This document shows positions 38,031 to 50,299 of a DNA stretch of 64,000 bases, piece after piece (within the stretch, counting starts at the first letter, position 1; each line of letters opens with the position of its first letter). Below the pieces are notes generated by a model that made no database searches, had not been told where the DNA came from, and saw only the letters and a list, made by a program, of their open reading frames with translations. Both the position numbers and the translations under genes were made by a program. Origin of the DNA: Theobroma cacao (lineage: Eukaryota; Streptophyta; Magnoliopsida; Malvales; Malvaceae); NCBI RefSeq assembly GCF_000208745.1, contig NC_030859.1, forward strand, positions 13,342,379 to 13,406,378. Direction: 5' to 3'.

Positions 38031-38153
38031 TGTTTGAATTCTATATTTGAAATTGGAGTTGCTTGTTCTACTGAATTGCCAACTGAGCGAATGTGCATGA
38101 CTGATGTTGTTGCTAAGCTTTGTTCTATAAGAGACAAGTTGCTTCCAACTTGA
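38031..38153 (+). pseudogene. LRR-RLK unit 2: last-exon fragment of the kinase domain
   Basis: Forty codons in one frame, then TGA, match the end of the kinase domain of the near-complete copy. They include FEIGVACS, PTERMCMTDVVAKL and SIRDKLLPT, against FEIGVTCS, PTERMNMTDVVAKL and SIRDQLLPT at 53478-53581. This is subdomain XI and the C-terminal tail. The rest of the gene is missing, so it is a relic despite its clean frame. Confidence 0.85.
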
Positions 38154-38199
38154 TCATCAAGAACAAGAGGTGCTTGTCAAATTCCAAGCCATTCTCCAG

Positions 38200-38722
38200 G
38201 GTCTTAAATTTTTTTCTTGCCACTCCATAGGCCTCTAACTCTAACTTGTAAGTTGAAAGCGATTCCTCTAACATCATTCTCTATGCGAGAGACCATAGCA
38301 AAGTTCCTCGGCGTATGAAACTAATCTCCAATGCCATTGAAACTCTCGCAAAATCCATCAGGAGAGTCACCTTCAATCAAATCAGCCGAAAGATTAACTC
38401 AGTAGCTGACAGTCTTGCTAAAGCTGATGTTTTGTGAGCTGACAACTTCAATTCCTTCTTTGAGCCACCAAGAAGGGATCTTTCCTCTGAAGCTTAGGAG
38501 TGGTATTTTATTTATAGAATTTATCAATTGGTCTTCCCTTGTCGTGTAGGATTATTACTAGAATGCATTAATGTTGCACTTTCCAATATGTACATCAGAC
38601 TACTTCTGATGCTTGCCAATCATAGTATGTGAGGATTCTTTTGCTTCGTTTGAAAGCTGTACAATTTGTTATGTCTCTTTAAGAGATTTTAACAATAAAT
38701 TTACTTTTCAAAAAAAAAAAAA
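38200..38722 (+). mobile_element. 3' end of a LINE retrotransposon with poly(A) tail
   Basis: A frame around 38335-38440 encodes FNQISRKINSVADSLAKAD, resembling the C-terminal part of the RNase H domain carried by plant L1-type LINEs (N-x-x-A-D-x-L-A). About 270 bases of untranslated sequence follow, then a 13-A run (38710-38722). It separates the kinase relic (38031-38153) from its 3' flank (38740 on), so it is a 5'-truncated insertion. The left edge and target duplication are not resolved. Confidence 0.65.
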
Positions 38723-38739
38723 GTGATACAATTGTTTTA

Positions 38740-39670
38740 CATCTAAAGAGTAGTAATAACTTTTTAATTCATTATCCATTTTTGTAAAAATTTTGCATCC
38801 TTCCCCAAATTCTGAACCATGATATGTCCTTATTTATGTACAATTTTAATTTGTATCCTAAACTTTCTGAAGGTTTAATTATTTCCTTCTACTGCAACTA
38901 CTTGTTGATGGCTTGTAATGGTGTAGCTTGTTTTGTCAATGATTCTCCATAAAAAGTAACCATTCCCTTGTTTTGTCAATGATCAAATTTATAAGAATGT
39001 TGGATTTAGTTTCAAGTTCTACCCTTTGTCTACATTTCATGACTAAAATTCCACCTCTATTTTTTAATGTTCCATGATTTAAATAAATTTTCTCGTGCTT
39101 AAGGTTCTCCGTCTGAGGATGTGGTTATGGCTAAATTGATCTGGTTAAGGTCAACTACGTTTAATTCCAGACAAATAAATCTTGAGAAGCTTTTGTCTTA
39201 TTCATTGCTCGAGAATGGCTTTCCTTCAAACCTTTCTCTTTCAATTTCCACGAAGAAATTACTAGGCAATTTGCCTTGTAATTAAGCAGGCCAGGAACCA
39301 TAAATATAGTCCTACAATTTCAGTTGACTTGAAATTGCCAACTTACCTTGTAACTAAGTAGGCCGGGAACCATAAATGATAGGCCTACAACTTCAGTTGA
39401 CTTGACATTGCCTAGAATTAATGCAAAGGGGAATGACCAACATGCCTCAATCCTAGCTCAACCTTACAAGACCTCTGGCCACATCACTAAGTCAAGTATT
39501 TAGCATGTCTAAAACTTCAGTGACCAGAAGAGATAAAACCAGATAAAATAAGAGTCCCAAAAGTCCTACATTGCACTTAATTCTTGTTGATGAACCAAGC
39601 ACTCTCAAGTATAAACTAATCTCAATTCAAAAACTTGTCTAGCTTGATGATGAATCTATCAAGAAAGCAT
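38740..39670 (+). other. 3' flank of LRR-RLK unit 2 and upstream region of unit 3
   Basis: Positions 38760-39230 align with 32670-33180 and 53630-54120 (for example CCATGATATGTCCTTAT and the ATTGCTCGAGA word), so they are the 3' flank of unit 2. From about 39470 the sequence matches 34100-34200 and leads to the signal-peptide codons at 39671, so it is probably the promoter side of unit 3. A short direct repeat (about 39270-39330 and 39338-39400, around AGTAGGCCGGGAACCATAAA) lies between. Confidence 0.55.
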
Positions 39671-39750
39671 TTGAAACTGTCCAACTCTCTTTTCCTTGTT
39701 TACTTGCCGTTATTCCTCTCACCTTCTTTTACCAGCAAGGTCCTAAATTC
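39671..39750 (+). pseudogene. LRR-RLK unit 3: signal-peptide codons, cut off by element C
   Basis: Reading from a TTG at 39671 gives a basic start and a hydrophobic core (LFLVYLPLFLSPSFTS), as in secreted or receptor proteins. The frame stops at the edge of copia element C at 39751. The TTG is where an ATG would be expected, so the start codon seems lost by one base. The rest of the ectodomain resumes at about 50383, after the insertion. The link between the two parts is inferred from position, direction and the missing signal peptide at 50383. Confidence 0.55.
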
Positions 39751-40112
39751 TATTGATTAACTAAGAAATCTGGAAAAATGAATCAGCTAAAAAATAGAGA
39801 AGTTGAGAAAATTCTTATCAAGGAAGAAGAAAGAGAAAAATTCTTGATGAGCACAAAATAGTGTGCTGCACACACTCTACATTTAACAAAGAGAAAATGG
39901 TATTTATAGGTGGTTACATAAGAGATAAAATAAACAGCCAGTTAAGGACACCTGGTTCTCTAGAAACATCTAAAAGAATAGTGCATAGAGAGACAGCCAC
40001 ACAAGCTTAACGTCTACACAAGTAAAACAACACAGTATTTGAAAGAAAAAAAATATTGCTAATAAAAAAAAGATAACACATAAAACTGATAAGGATCAAT
40101 CGACATAAGCCA
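39751..40112 (-). repeat. 3' LTR of element C
   Basis: This 362-bp repeat is colinear and equal in length with 49938-50299. On the minus strand it follows the polyprotein stop at 40129 after a short purine run. Its outer end has mutated from CA to TA. Confidence 0.85.
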
Positions 40113-41309
40113 TTCTTTTTTTCTGCAGCTATGAATTTCCTGTAACCATCAACCTTTGAATCAGCTTAGCAGCAAGATGAAGCCATCTTTCAACACACCT
40201 CTTTGGTTTCCATCTTGCTGACTCCCAATAGTTCTCTAAGATACCACAATGTAGAACATCAATTTCCTCTTCTTTAACAGCATCCTGAATGAAGTGAAAC
40301 TTCACTTTTATGTGCTTTGTCCTTCCATGATGTACTGGATTCTTAGCAATAGATATTGCTGATTGATTGTCTATCATCAGTGGTGTTCCTGATTTCTACT
40401 TGAACCCCAAATCTTCCAACACTTTCCTGATCTAGATGGCTTGATTTGCAGCTGATGCAGCAAAGATATACTTTGCTTCAGCTGAGGATTGTGCAACCAC
40501 CTCCTGTTTCTTAGAGTTCTAAGAGAAAACAACACTTCCAAATGAAAAACAATAGCCTCTTATGCTTTTAAAGTCGTCCAAACTCCTTGCCCAGTCACTA
40601 TCACAGAAACCAACCAATTCACTGCTCTTGTCCTTCTCAAATCTCAAACCATAATTTGTTGTCCCTTTAATATACCTCAAGACTGTCTTTGCTGCCAAGT
40701 AGTGTTTATGAGAAGGTTTTTGCATAAATCTCGACAACAAACTTGCAGGATACATCAAGTTCGGTCTTGATGTAGTCAAGTACAGTAGACTCCCTATGAT
40801 ACTTTTATAATTCGAGCTTACAACCTCAAGAGTTCCATCATTTTTACTCAGCTTACTGTTGGAAGCAAAAGGAGTCTCAACAGACTTACAATTCGCCATG
40901 TGAAACCTCTTCAACAATTCAGTAGCATATTTCTTGTGATGAATATAAATTGAATCTACACTCTGAATAAATTGTAGTCCCAAGAAATAATGTATCTCCC
41001 CCAAGTCAGACATTTCAAACTCCCTCATCAATTTTGACTTGTAATCTAACAGAATATTGTCATCAACACCAATAATCAAAAGGTCATCCACGTATAATGA
41101 GATTATCACTCTAACCAGTTCACTTGATTTGTAGACATACAACGTAGGTTCATTAGCACTCCTTAGAAATCCTTCTGCAAGTAAGAAAGAATCAATTCGA
41201 GCATACCAGTCTCTTGGAGCCTGCTTCAAACCATATAATGCTTTTATAAGCTTACAAACTTTCCCTTCATCTCCAGGTTTAATGAAACCCTCTGGTTGCT
41301 GAATGTAGA

Positions 41310-44300
41310 TGTCAAGCCCAGCTCTACAATATGTTTATTATGCAATTTCCACAGAAGAATGCATGTTTACTTACTTGAGTACCTCGAAAATCGTTAAAGG
41401 ACGACAATATACCAATTGGTACAATTAAGTTGAATTAAGCCTTGAACTAGTCCAAATAAAGATTTTAAGATGAAATTGAGAATTTTAGAACCTTAGAATG
41501 ACTTAAAATGGTGATTCGGAGTTCGAGGATTGATTTGGAGTCAAATTGGAATTTTCATAACTTAGGGGCAAAATGGTCATTTGCCACCTGAGGTTAAAAT
41601 TGGAATGTTGGGAGAAGTTTTTGACCAAGATTGACCATTTAGAACATAATTTGAGTTTGAGAGGTGAAAAATTTTAATTTCGGCATTTTTTCGAGCATAA
41701 GGGGCAAAATAATCATTTTACGACCCAGAGGCAAAATTGAAATTTTTCACCACCCAACACTTGTCCAGCATATGATATTCACCCATTATTATTATGGATA
41801 ATTGAGAAATTTTAAATGGTGGAGAGAGATTGCTTAATGGGTAAGTATGACACATGGGCCAATGGAATGGTGACATGTGTCAAATTTTCATTTATTTATT
41901 ATTTGGCTTTAAAAATCAGCCCATAACCCTCCCAACTCATTTCTCTTGGCCGGCCAAAGGAAGAAAAGGGAAGAAAAGAAGAAGAACAAAAACCTAGCTA
42001 AGCATTTCAAGAGAAATTGACAAAATTTCAAAGAATCAAGTGACAAAAGGTAAGATTTTTCAATTCTAGCTTGTGATCTACCTTTCCTATGCATTCTTTT
42101 TCATTTTCCATGGTTGAGAATCAAGTTTGCATGAGGATACCTTTGCTGGCCGGACATGGGGGGAGGAGTTTTGAACTTGGATTTGGTTAGATTTCAATAG
42201 ATTCTAGTGTTTTTAGTTAGTTAGTGATGTGTAGTATGAAAAGCAAACAAGAAAAGTTCATTTTCTTCCATCACCCTCCATTGGCCGAATCTTCCCTATG
42301 GTGTGTTAATAGTGGACTTGATTTTATTTCAAGTGATTTGGTTAGGAATTAATGATTTATGGTGTAAAAAATCAAGTGGGAAAAACCATAGTGTTCATGC
42401 ACCCACCATGGCCGAAATTCCCAAGAAGAAATGTGAAGATGATCTTGCCAAATTTTATGTTACTTGACTTGAGTTTGATGATATGGAGTATTGGGAGAGA
42501 AATGGAGTTATTTGGAGTTAAATTGGACATATTGGCCAATTAATCGGGTGATAGATCGAATTAGGGTAATACCGTTTTATTTAAGTACACAATTGAATTT
42601 ATGTAGAACACTGTGTTTAGACGATGATCCAAACAATTTGCATTCCATTTCATGCATTAGTATAGAGCCTGAATTAGTTTTATAACAGTTTAGTACAAAT
42701 GTAGTAAATGGCTTATTGTGCATTATGTCTAGGTGGTGAACTTTCTGGCAAAAGTAAAGAGATAGTACCCCGAGGATCAAGAATCGGAGTACTCGAAACT
42801 CGATTTCCATTACAGTGAGTAACCTTATCATCATCTTGATTATCTGAAGTGAATTTTAATTCGTTTTTGTGATTTTATGGAAAATGAGTTTAAATGGTAA
42901 ATTTTTATGTTTTATAAGCTAAATGTGATTAAATGAAATGATTTTATAAAATTGTCTTGAAATTGAATGATGATTTTGAAAATGGAGTAATTGGAGACTA
43001 CTTGTTGTATTGTAAATTATGTTTTGAATTGAATTGTAAAACTCGACCCTATAAACACATGTCATGACATACATGCACTAAGTAACATGTTATTACGCTA
43101 GGAAAGTTCCTAAGAATAGACGAAACCCGATATTGTACCTAACGGTACACTTGAGTTGATTTAACCTCGAACTAGTTCAAATAGGAATCGTAGGATGAAA
43201 TTTAATATTTTACAGTCCAGGAATGACTAAAAATGATTGTTCGAAGTTCGAGGGTTCATTTGGGGAAAAATTTTAAATTTTGATGTTTAAGGGCAAAATC
43301 GTCATTTTTCCATCTACGAAAATAATTTGATCATGGAATGAAATTTTTGACCAAGATTAACTATTTGGAGTATAATTTAATGATAGGAAGTGAAAATTTT
43401 CAATTTCGGCAATTTTCGAAACATAGGGGCAAAATTGTAATTTTATCACCCCAGGGTAAAAACCGTAATTTTTACCACCCAAAACTTGTCAAAATCATAG
43501 GATTTACTTATTTTTGGTATGAATAACTATGGTATGTTAAGTGGTGAAAAATTGAAGTTTAAAGGATGAAATTTTAAAAATGGGCCAATGGAAAAGTGAC
43601 ACATGGTACTTTTTAATTGTTTAATATTATTTTAATGAAAAGTCAGCCCATTTAAACCCCATATTAAGTGATGGCCAGCCATAAGGAGAGAACAAGAGGG
43701 AAAATAGAGAGGAAAGGAAGAAAAGAGGAAAACCAAAGGAAAACTGAAAAATTCAAAGGGGAAATCGCGTTTTTCGACCGTTTACGCGTCTAACGGTAAG
43801 ATTTTTTGACTTTAGCTTGATTTCTACCTTTCTTATGCCTTTGTTTTCATTTAGCATGCTTGAGGAGAGAGATCAAAAAGTGATATCAAGGGCTGGACGA
43901 AATTCAAGGGGGAGGAATTTGAAATTTTTATGTTTTGATTTTTAGTTAAATTGATAGTTTTAGTTAGTTAAATGTGTATAGAAATCAAATTGGACAAGAA
44001 AGCATGAAATTTTCACAATACCCACCCTTGGCTGAATGTTCAATGATGTACAATGATGATGAACTGATTTTTATTCTAAGAGAAATGAAGAGAAAATGAT
44101 GAAAAATGGTTAAATGTGATAGAAAAACAAAGTAGAAGATTTACCGAATTAATGTCCCATTTTTGGCCGAATTTTTCAAGGAAGAAAGTGAGCTGATTTT
44201 GGTGATTTTAGTGAGTTATTGGCTGATATTTAATGGTTAGAAATGTTGGAAAGAAAATGGGACAATTTAGAGCTAAAATGGAGCGCGTTAGCAATTTATC

Positions 44301-47060
44301 GGGTAAAGTGTCAAATATAGGTTAATATTGCGTTTAAGCCGTTTTAGGCTATTGCATTTCATACCATGCATTAGTATAGGATTTAAGTCAATTATATAGT
44401 GATTTAGCATCAATGTGGTGAATTGGGTAAATTTTGTAATGTGTTTAGGAGGAGAGCTTTCCGGTAAAGGCAAGAAAGTCGTACCCGATGAACAGTGATC
44501 GGGGCACCTAGAAAGCATTTAATTTGTACAAATGGTGAGTAAGCCTATTATTATTGTAAATTATCTAGAGTTTATTTTTAAATGATCTTTATGTATTTTA
44601 TGAAACGAAAATGAGATTAAAATGGGATTTTTGATGTTTTAGAAATAAATGTGACAAATAAATATATTGTCTTGATTTTCTGAAATAAGAAACTTTTGAT
44701 TATAAAATTGAGTAATTGGAGGCTGCCAATTGTCTTGAAAAATATATTTTCCTATGAATGGCTTATGATATATGAGTATATGTGACTATATTTTATAATT
44801 GCATTGGGAATTTATGTAAGCTGTCCTTTATTATGCAGACTGAGTAAATAAATAAAAGTTAGGTTATATTGTCGAAATTTTATTAAAATTGGTGGGTTTA
44901 GTCACTGTAGTGGCTGGTTTTCGTGGACTACCTATTAGAATGGCACGATAAACCCGGTTATATAGTTACTTCGGTTGTAAAGGCGAGGAGGGTAACTCCT
45001 AGGGTAGTATTAGAGCTCACTTCACGTCGAACCCCCACGTGAATGTGTAACTCGGTCAACGCCAAGGAACGACTTGTTTTCAAAACTAACATGTTTTTAA
45101 CATGTAAATATCTTAACAACCTTGGCAGACTCTGTTAGATGCCTCGGTCAAGGTATCCCCGAGGACTAGTTTTGGCTTGAGCCCTGTTTTAATAAAAGTT
45201 ATAAGCCTTAACAATTGTTTTGGTAAATTACAAATATTTTATGGTTTAAGAAATAAATTGAAAAACCTTATGAAATGGTTTGTAATTTGTTGTTTAAAGT
45301 TGCCTCCATATTACTCGCCTTTAGATATTTATGATAATGTCTGTTTACTCATTGGGATTGTGAAATCTCACCCACCTCCTTTTCAAGTATTTCAGGCCTG
45401 TGGTAGCTTGTAGATACCAATTTTGTCAAGGATTCCAATTAACCCCTCTATCACACGGACAGTAGGTTACTATCACCAACACTTGGTGTATTTATGGGCC
45501 ACTTGTAATTGTAAATATTATTGTATATTATAACTTTGTAAATTATTGTATGTATGAATTTATTTTACTTTTAAGTTACAAAAGATTACTTACATGTGTT
45601 TCTATAAATATTGTTTTATATAAAAATGCTATATTTTTGTCTTTTGATTTACTTGAGCCGAAAACGACTGAAAATTGTTTAAAACTGATATATAAGCCTT
45701 ACGAGGTTTCGATTGGTATTCCAGGTAATGAGTATCAATCGGGACGTCGCGACGGTTATCATGGGCTCGAGGGAGGTTCTGGGTCGTGACATGAATGGCT
45801 TATGATAATGTGGGCATGAATGGCTAGATGGATATTTGTGTTGAAAATGCATAAACTGTTGTTTGCCTTGATAGGCTGGATAATGATAAAATTGCCATGT
45901 CATGCTGTTGAATTTTATTGAATTGGTGGGTTATAGAGTGGTCACTGCAGTGGCGGGTTCTGTGGACTAGCCTATTAGAGGGGCACAAAATCTGGGTATA
46001 TTCTTATCTCGATCGGAGAGGCGCGTAGGGTAACTCCTGAGGTAAAACTTTAGAGTTCACTTCACGCCAAACCACCATGTGAGGGTGAACTCAGCCAATG
46101 CCAAGGAACGGCTATGTTTTCAAAATAAAAACATAATTTATGCGTACATGACTTTTTAACAGCCTTGACAGACTCAGTTGGGATAGCCCCAGGCTAAGGT
46201 ATCCCTGACAACTGAGTATGAGAATGATTTTGGCATGAGCCAAGCTTTTCAAGAAATCATAAGCCTCGTTGTTTATTTGGGTGAAATGAATATATTTTAT
46301 CTTATTAAAATGAGTTCGAAATGCTATGAATCATTTTTATGCTAATATATTTTATCTGTCTCCATTTACTCAACTTTAGATATTTTAGATGGTATTTGTT
46401 TACTCATTGGGATTATATAATCTCACCACCCTCCTTTCCACCCATTTCAGGCTCAGGATAGTCGATAGATATCTCATTTCGTTGAGGGCTATAGTTGGAC
46501 TTGCATCCTCAAAAACTGTAGGTTCACAGCCTTCATTACTTTTAGTCATTCGAGGGCCCACATGTCATTGTTAAATGCTTTGAATACCTGGCTGCGTGTG
46601 CTACTGTATGTAGGAATTTATTTTTTTTTATGCTATAAAAATTATATAGGTAGCGTTCTATAAAAATTGTTTTATGAAAAATTAGAATATTTTATTCATT
46701 TTTTAAATTTTATTCCATTAGCTATAATTTCACTTTAAATGAATGTTTTAGATATCCAAACTTATTTTCAGTTATGAAATGTGTAAATTTCTCTCATATA
46801 CTATGTTTTAGTTGGTTTCAAAATTTTTGAGAAAAATGACTAAAATACCCCTGTGTAGTTAAAATTTCTCTTTGACTGTTTTTGAATTGAAATTGGTTCA
46901 TATCACTTTGAAACATGATTTTAGTAATTAATACTCACAGGGGAAGTGAGAAAACTGATGTTAAGCCTTACGAGGTTTTGATTGGCATTCCGAGTAATGA
47001 ATGTTTATCGGGACATCACGGTGGTTGTCATAGGCTCGATGGGAGTTTCGGGTCGTGACA
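41310..47060 (+). mobile_element. Solo LTR A (Y family) inserted in the RT region of element C
   Basis: It runs from TGTCAAGCCCAGC to GTTTCGGGTCGTGACA and is flanked by GTAGA on both sides (41305-41309, 47061-47065), splitting the copia RT reading frame. Without nested B (43035-45791 plus its duplication) it is about 2.99 kb, matching Y1 and Y2 in inverse orientation: for example, 41510-41600 is the reverse complement of 18260-18350. There is no internal coding region. Confidence 0.9.
43035..45791 (+). mobile_element. Solo LTR B (Y family) nested in LTR A
   Basis: It runs from TGTAAAACTCGACCC to TCTGGGTCGTGACA, is 2757 bp long, and is flanked by TGAAT (43030-43034, 45792-45796). It is in the same orientation as A and nearly identical at its left end to the copy at 62936. 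It is the youngest layer of the nest. Open frames within it, such as 45177-45413 and 45550-45789, are chance. Confidence 0.92.
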
Positions 47061-49925
47061 GTAGATATCCTCAGTAAGGTGACCATTCAAAAAGGCTGAC
47101 TTCACATCAAGGTGGAATATTTTCCAACCCTCTCTAGCAGCTAAGGCAGTGAGCATCCTGACAATGTCCTGTCTAGCAATTGGAGCGAAAGTCTCCCGAT
47201 AGTCTATACCATAAATGTGAGAATAGCCCTTAACCACCAGCCTTGCTTTAAGTTTGTTAACTGATCCATCAGCATTTAGTTTGGTCTTATATATCCACTT
47301 AACTCCAATAATGTGCTTACCTGCTGGTTAATCAACTAGTATCCAAGTCCCATTTTTGTCAATCATTTGCATTTCTTGTTCCATTGCCTGCACCCATCTA
47401 GCATCTTTAGCAGCTTCACTATAGCAGTTAGGTTCTGTGATAGCAACATTACACCTTGCATATATATCTTGCAAGGATCTAGTTCCTCTAACTGCAAGGC
47501 TTTCATCCTCAATATCTGTCTCATCCTGCTCATCTTCATAAACTGATTTTAACTTATCAACACTTTCAATCACTGATTTCTCCCAATTCCATTTTGAAAA
47601 CTCATCAAACTTGGTGTCTCTACTAACCAATATCTTCTTAGTTTTCACATCATACAGCTTATATCCTTTTGTAACCTCACTATATCCAATGAAGATTATC
47701 ATAGCACTCTTCTCATCTAGCTTTGACCTCTTTTTATCTAGAACCTTTACATAACATATGAAACCAAAGATCTTCAAGTGTGTTACAAACGGTTTGTAAC
47801 CAAACTAATACTCAAAAGGAGTTTTACCTGATACTGACCTGGTTTTGGTTATGTTCAGTAAATAATTTATTGTATTAACAACTTTTGCTCAAAATAGCTT
47901 GGGAATATCCTTTTGAAACAACAAGCACCTTGCCATCTTCAAGAGTGTCCTATTCTTCCTTTCAGCAACTCCATTTTACTAAGGACTATAGGTTGTTGTA
48001 AGCTGATGAGTGATACCAAGATGAGTTAACAACTTCTCAAATTCAGCAGTTGTGAATTCCTTCCCATTATCACTTCTAAGTGTTTTAATGGTAGTGTTAA
48101 CCTGATTCTCAATCAAACTTCTGAACTTAATGAAGTTCATTAATGCATCGGACTTAACTTTAAGAAAATATATCCAGCAGTATCTAGACATATCATCAAT
48201 AAACACTAGGTAGTACCTGCTACCACCAAGGGAGATAGTCTGCATAGGTCCTGCTAAGTCAGTGTGTACCAACTATAGCTTCTCAGTAGCCTTTCACCCT
48301 TTATTCTTTGGAAATGAAGTTCTGCTTTGCTTTCCAAACTGACAAGTGCCATACACATACTCAGGCTTCATGATCTTAGGCAATCCTTCATCCATCTCCT
48401 ATATAGCCATATCCTGCAAAGATTTGTAGTGCACATGCCCTAACCTCCTATGCCACAGTTCTGACTCATCAACAGTACTAATATAGGCCTTCTATTCTAT
48501 ATGCTTCCAATCAATCGGATAGCATCTATTCTTCATCTCCACCGTGAACAGTTCATAACCTTTAAGATCAAACACTGTGCAACATTTATCCTTGAAAAAG
48601 AGAGCATAGTGACTCTTAGTAAGCTATCCAACACTAAGCAGATTTTGATTGGCTTCTGGAACAAAAAAGAAATTTGAAATATACTTGATGCCGGACTGAG
48701 TTTCTACCGTAACAGTCCCTAATCCAAGTATCTTTAAAAAAGTTCCATTGCCAATTTCAACTCTAGACTTGTAGCTCCTATCCAAGATAGAAAACTGACT
48801 CTCATCCCCAGTTAAATGATTTGAACAGGCACTATCTAACAGCCACAAGTTCTTTTTAAATGAACCTCCCACTTCTCTAGTCATGAATAGCACCTCCTCA
48901 TGTTCTTCAACTTGCTCAGCCATTGCAGCCTTCTCTTCAGACTTAACTCTTTTATTTTTACAGACTTTTTCAACATGTCCAAGTTGGTTACAGGACTTAC
49001 ATTTCACATTTAGTTTGTACCAACAAAATTTTGCAGAGTGAGTAGTTTTCTTGCAGTGTGGACAAGGTTGATACTTCTGCTTCTGTTTTTCAAGTTTACC
49101 ATAAGCTCCTTTCTTATCCTTATCCTTTCTTTTAACTTCATTCTTCTTTGTATTGCTACTGTTCACTTTGAGATTTTTAGTCTAAGCTACCAGGGCACTA
49201 TCAACTACACCTCTTTGCCTAAATACTCTTCTTTGCTTCAAACCCTCCAGAACATTTACCAGTTCTTTCATAGTCATCTGAGTAATATCCCTAGAATCTT
49301 CTAAAGAGGAAATTTTGGATTCATATTTTTCTGGGAGACTCACCAATATCTTGTGCACCAACTTTTCCTCTGTAACAGCCTTTCCCAACAACCTTAACTG
49401 ATTCACAATACTCATCATTCTTTTAAAGAACTCCCTAATATTCTCATCATCTTCCATCCTTAACATTTCAAATTGTCTAGACAGATTCAAAGACTGAATA
49501 TGCCTAGTCCTATCACTACCAAAAAACTCATCCTTCAAATGATCCCATACCTCCTTAGGACTATCTAAATGCATAATCCTAAAGAAAATTTCATCAGAAA
49601 CAGCTGAATGCAAACTTGACAGAGCTTTGTACCTTTTAGCTTTGTCCTCTTCAAACTGTCGAATCTGAGCAAGAGTGGGGTTAGCATGATGTTGAATAAG
49701 ATCCTCACTAGTCTCCACAACCTCCCGAAGACAATAAGCCTTCAGATACGACCTTATCTTCACTGACCAAATAACATAGTTTTCACCAGTAAAGACTGAT
49801 GGAGCAGAGGTGTTGAAACCCGCAGCAGCCATGAACACTAAACCACACAAAAAAAAAAAGATGAACAAACTTGAAGGATGATGATGAGAAAAAGAAGTAA
49901 ACAACCCCTTAAGACCCGTTACAAA

Positions 49926-49937
49926 GCTCTGATACCA
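49926..49937 (-). other. Primer-binding site of element C
   Basis: On the minus strand the sequence is TGGTATCAGAGC, the exact complement of the 3' end of initiator-methionine tRNA as used by many plant copia elements. It directly abuts the 5' LTR. Confidence 0.95.
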
Positions 49938-50299
49938 TGTTGATTGACTAAGAAATCTGGAAAAATGAATGAGCTAAAAAACAGAGAAGTTGAGAAAACT
50001 CTTATCGAGGAAGAAGAAAGAGAAAATTTCTTGATGAGCACAAAACAGTGTGCTGCACACATTCTACATTTAACAAAGAGAAAATGGTATTTATAGGTGG
50101 TTACATAAGAGACAAATTAGATAGCCAGCTAAGGACACATGGTTCTCTAGAAACATCTAAAAGAATAGTGCATAGAGAGAAAGCCACACAAGCTTAACGT
50201 CTGCACAAGTAAAACGACACAGTATTTGAAAGAAAAAAAATATTGTTGATATAAAAAAGATAACACATAAAACTGATAAGGATCAACCGACATAAGCCA
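49938..50299 (-). repeat. 5' LTR of element C
   Basis: This 362-bp repeat matches 39751-40112. On the minus strand it runs from TGGCTTATGTCG to CAATCAACA, with canonical ends preserved. Confidence 0.88.

Larger units (their letters stand above)
40129..49832 (-). pseudogene. Copia gag-pol polyprotein of element C, one frame with nonsense codons
   Basis: With LTR A and its 5-bp duplication set aside, the minus-strand frame from ATG at 49832 to the stop at 40129 spans 1316 codons with no frameshift, broken by about 14 stops. In order: gag (FTGENYVIWSVKIRSYLKAY), two CCHC zinc knuckles (CPHCKKTTHSAKFC and CKSCNQLGHVEKVC, about 49064-48957), protease motif LLDSACSNHL (about 48845; Ala replaces the usual Gly after Asp-Ser), pre-integrase ELWHRRLGH, integrase (HTDLAGPM, DDMSRY, LRSDNGKEF), RT with intact YVDD (about 41094-41083) after the LTR A break, and RNase H (FCDSDWA, DNQSAISIAKNPVHHGRTKH). 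It cannot make a full polyprotein. The order protease-integrase-RT-RNase H is diagnostic of Ty1/copia. Confidence 0.9.
39751..50299 (-). mobile_element. Copia element C (minus strand), interrupted by LTRs A and B
   Basis: Two 362-bp direct repeats (39751-40112 and 49938-50299) flank a single-frame copia gag-pol remnant read on the minus strand. A perfect primer-binding site lies at 49937-49926. On the minus strand the LTR reads TGGCTTATGTCG...CAATCAACA. By eye the LTRs differ at about 23 positions (about 6%). Solo LTR A with nested B splits the RT region. Without A and B the element is about 4.8 kb. It lies in the first exon of the third LRR-RLK copy. No clean target duplication is present, because the right side continues into a second copy of the element's 3' interior (50300-50382). 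Confidence 0.85.

Noticed and set aside
45177..45789. Two plus-strand open frames of 78-79 codons
   Set aside because: Both are inside LTR B, whose relatives show no conserved reading frame there.
49038..49304. 88-codon plus-strand frame
   Set aside because: Antisense to the gag/zinc-knuckle region of copia C.
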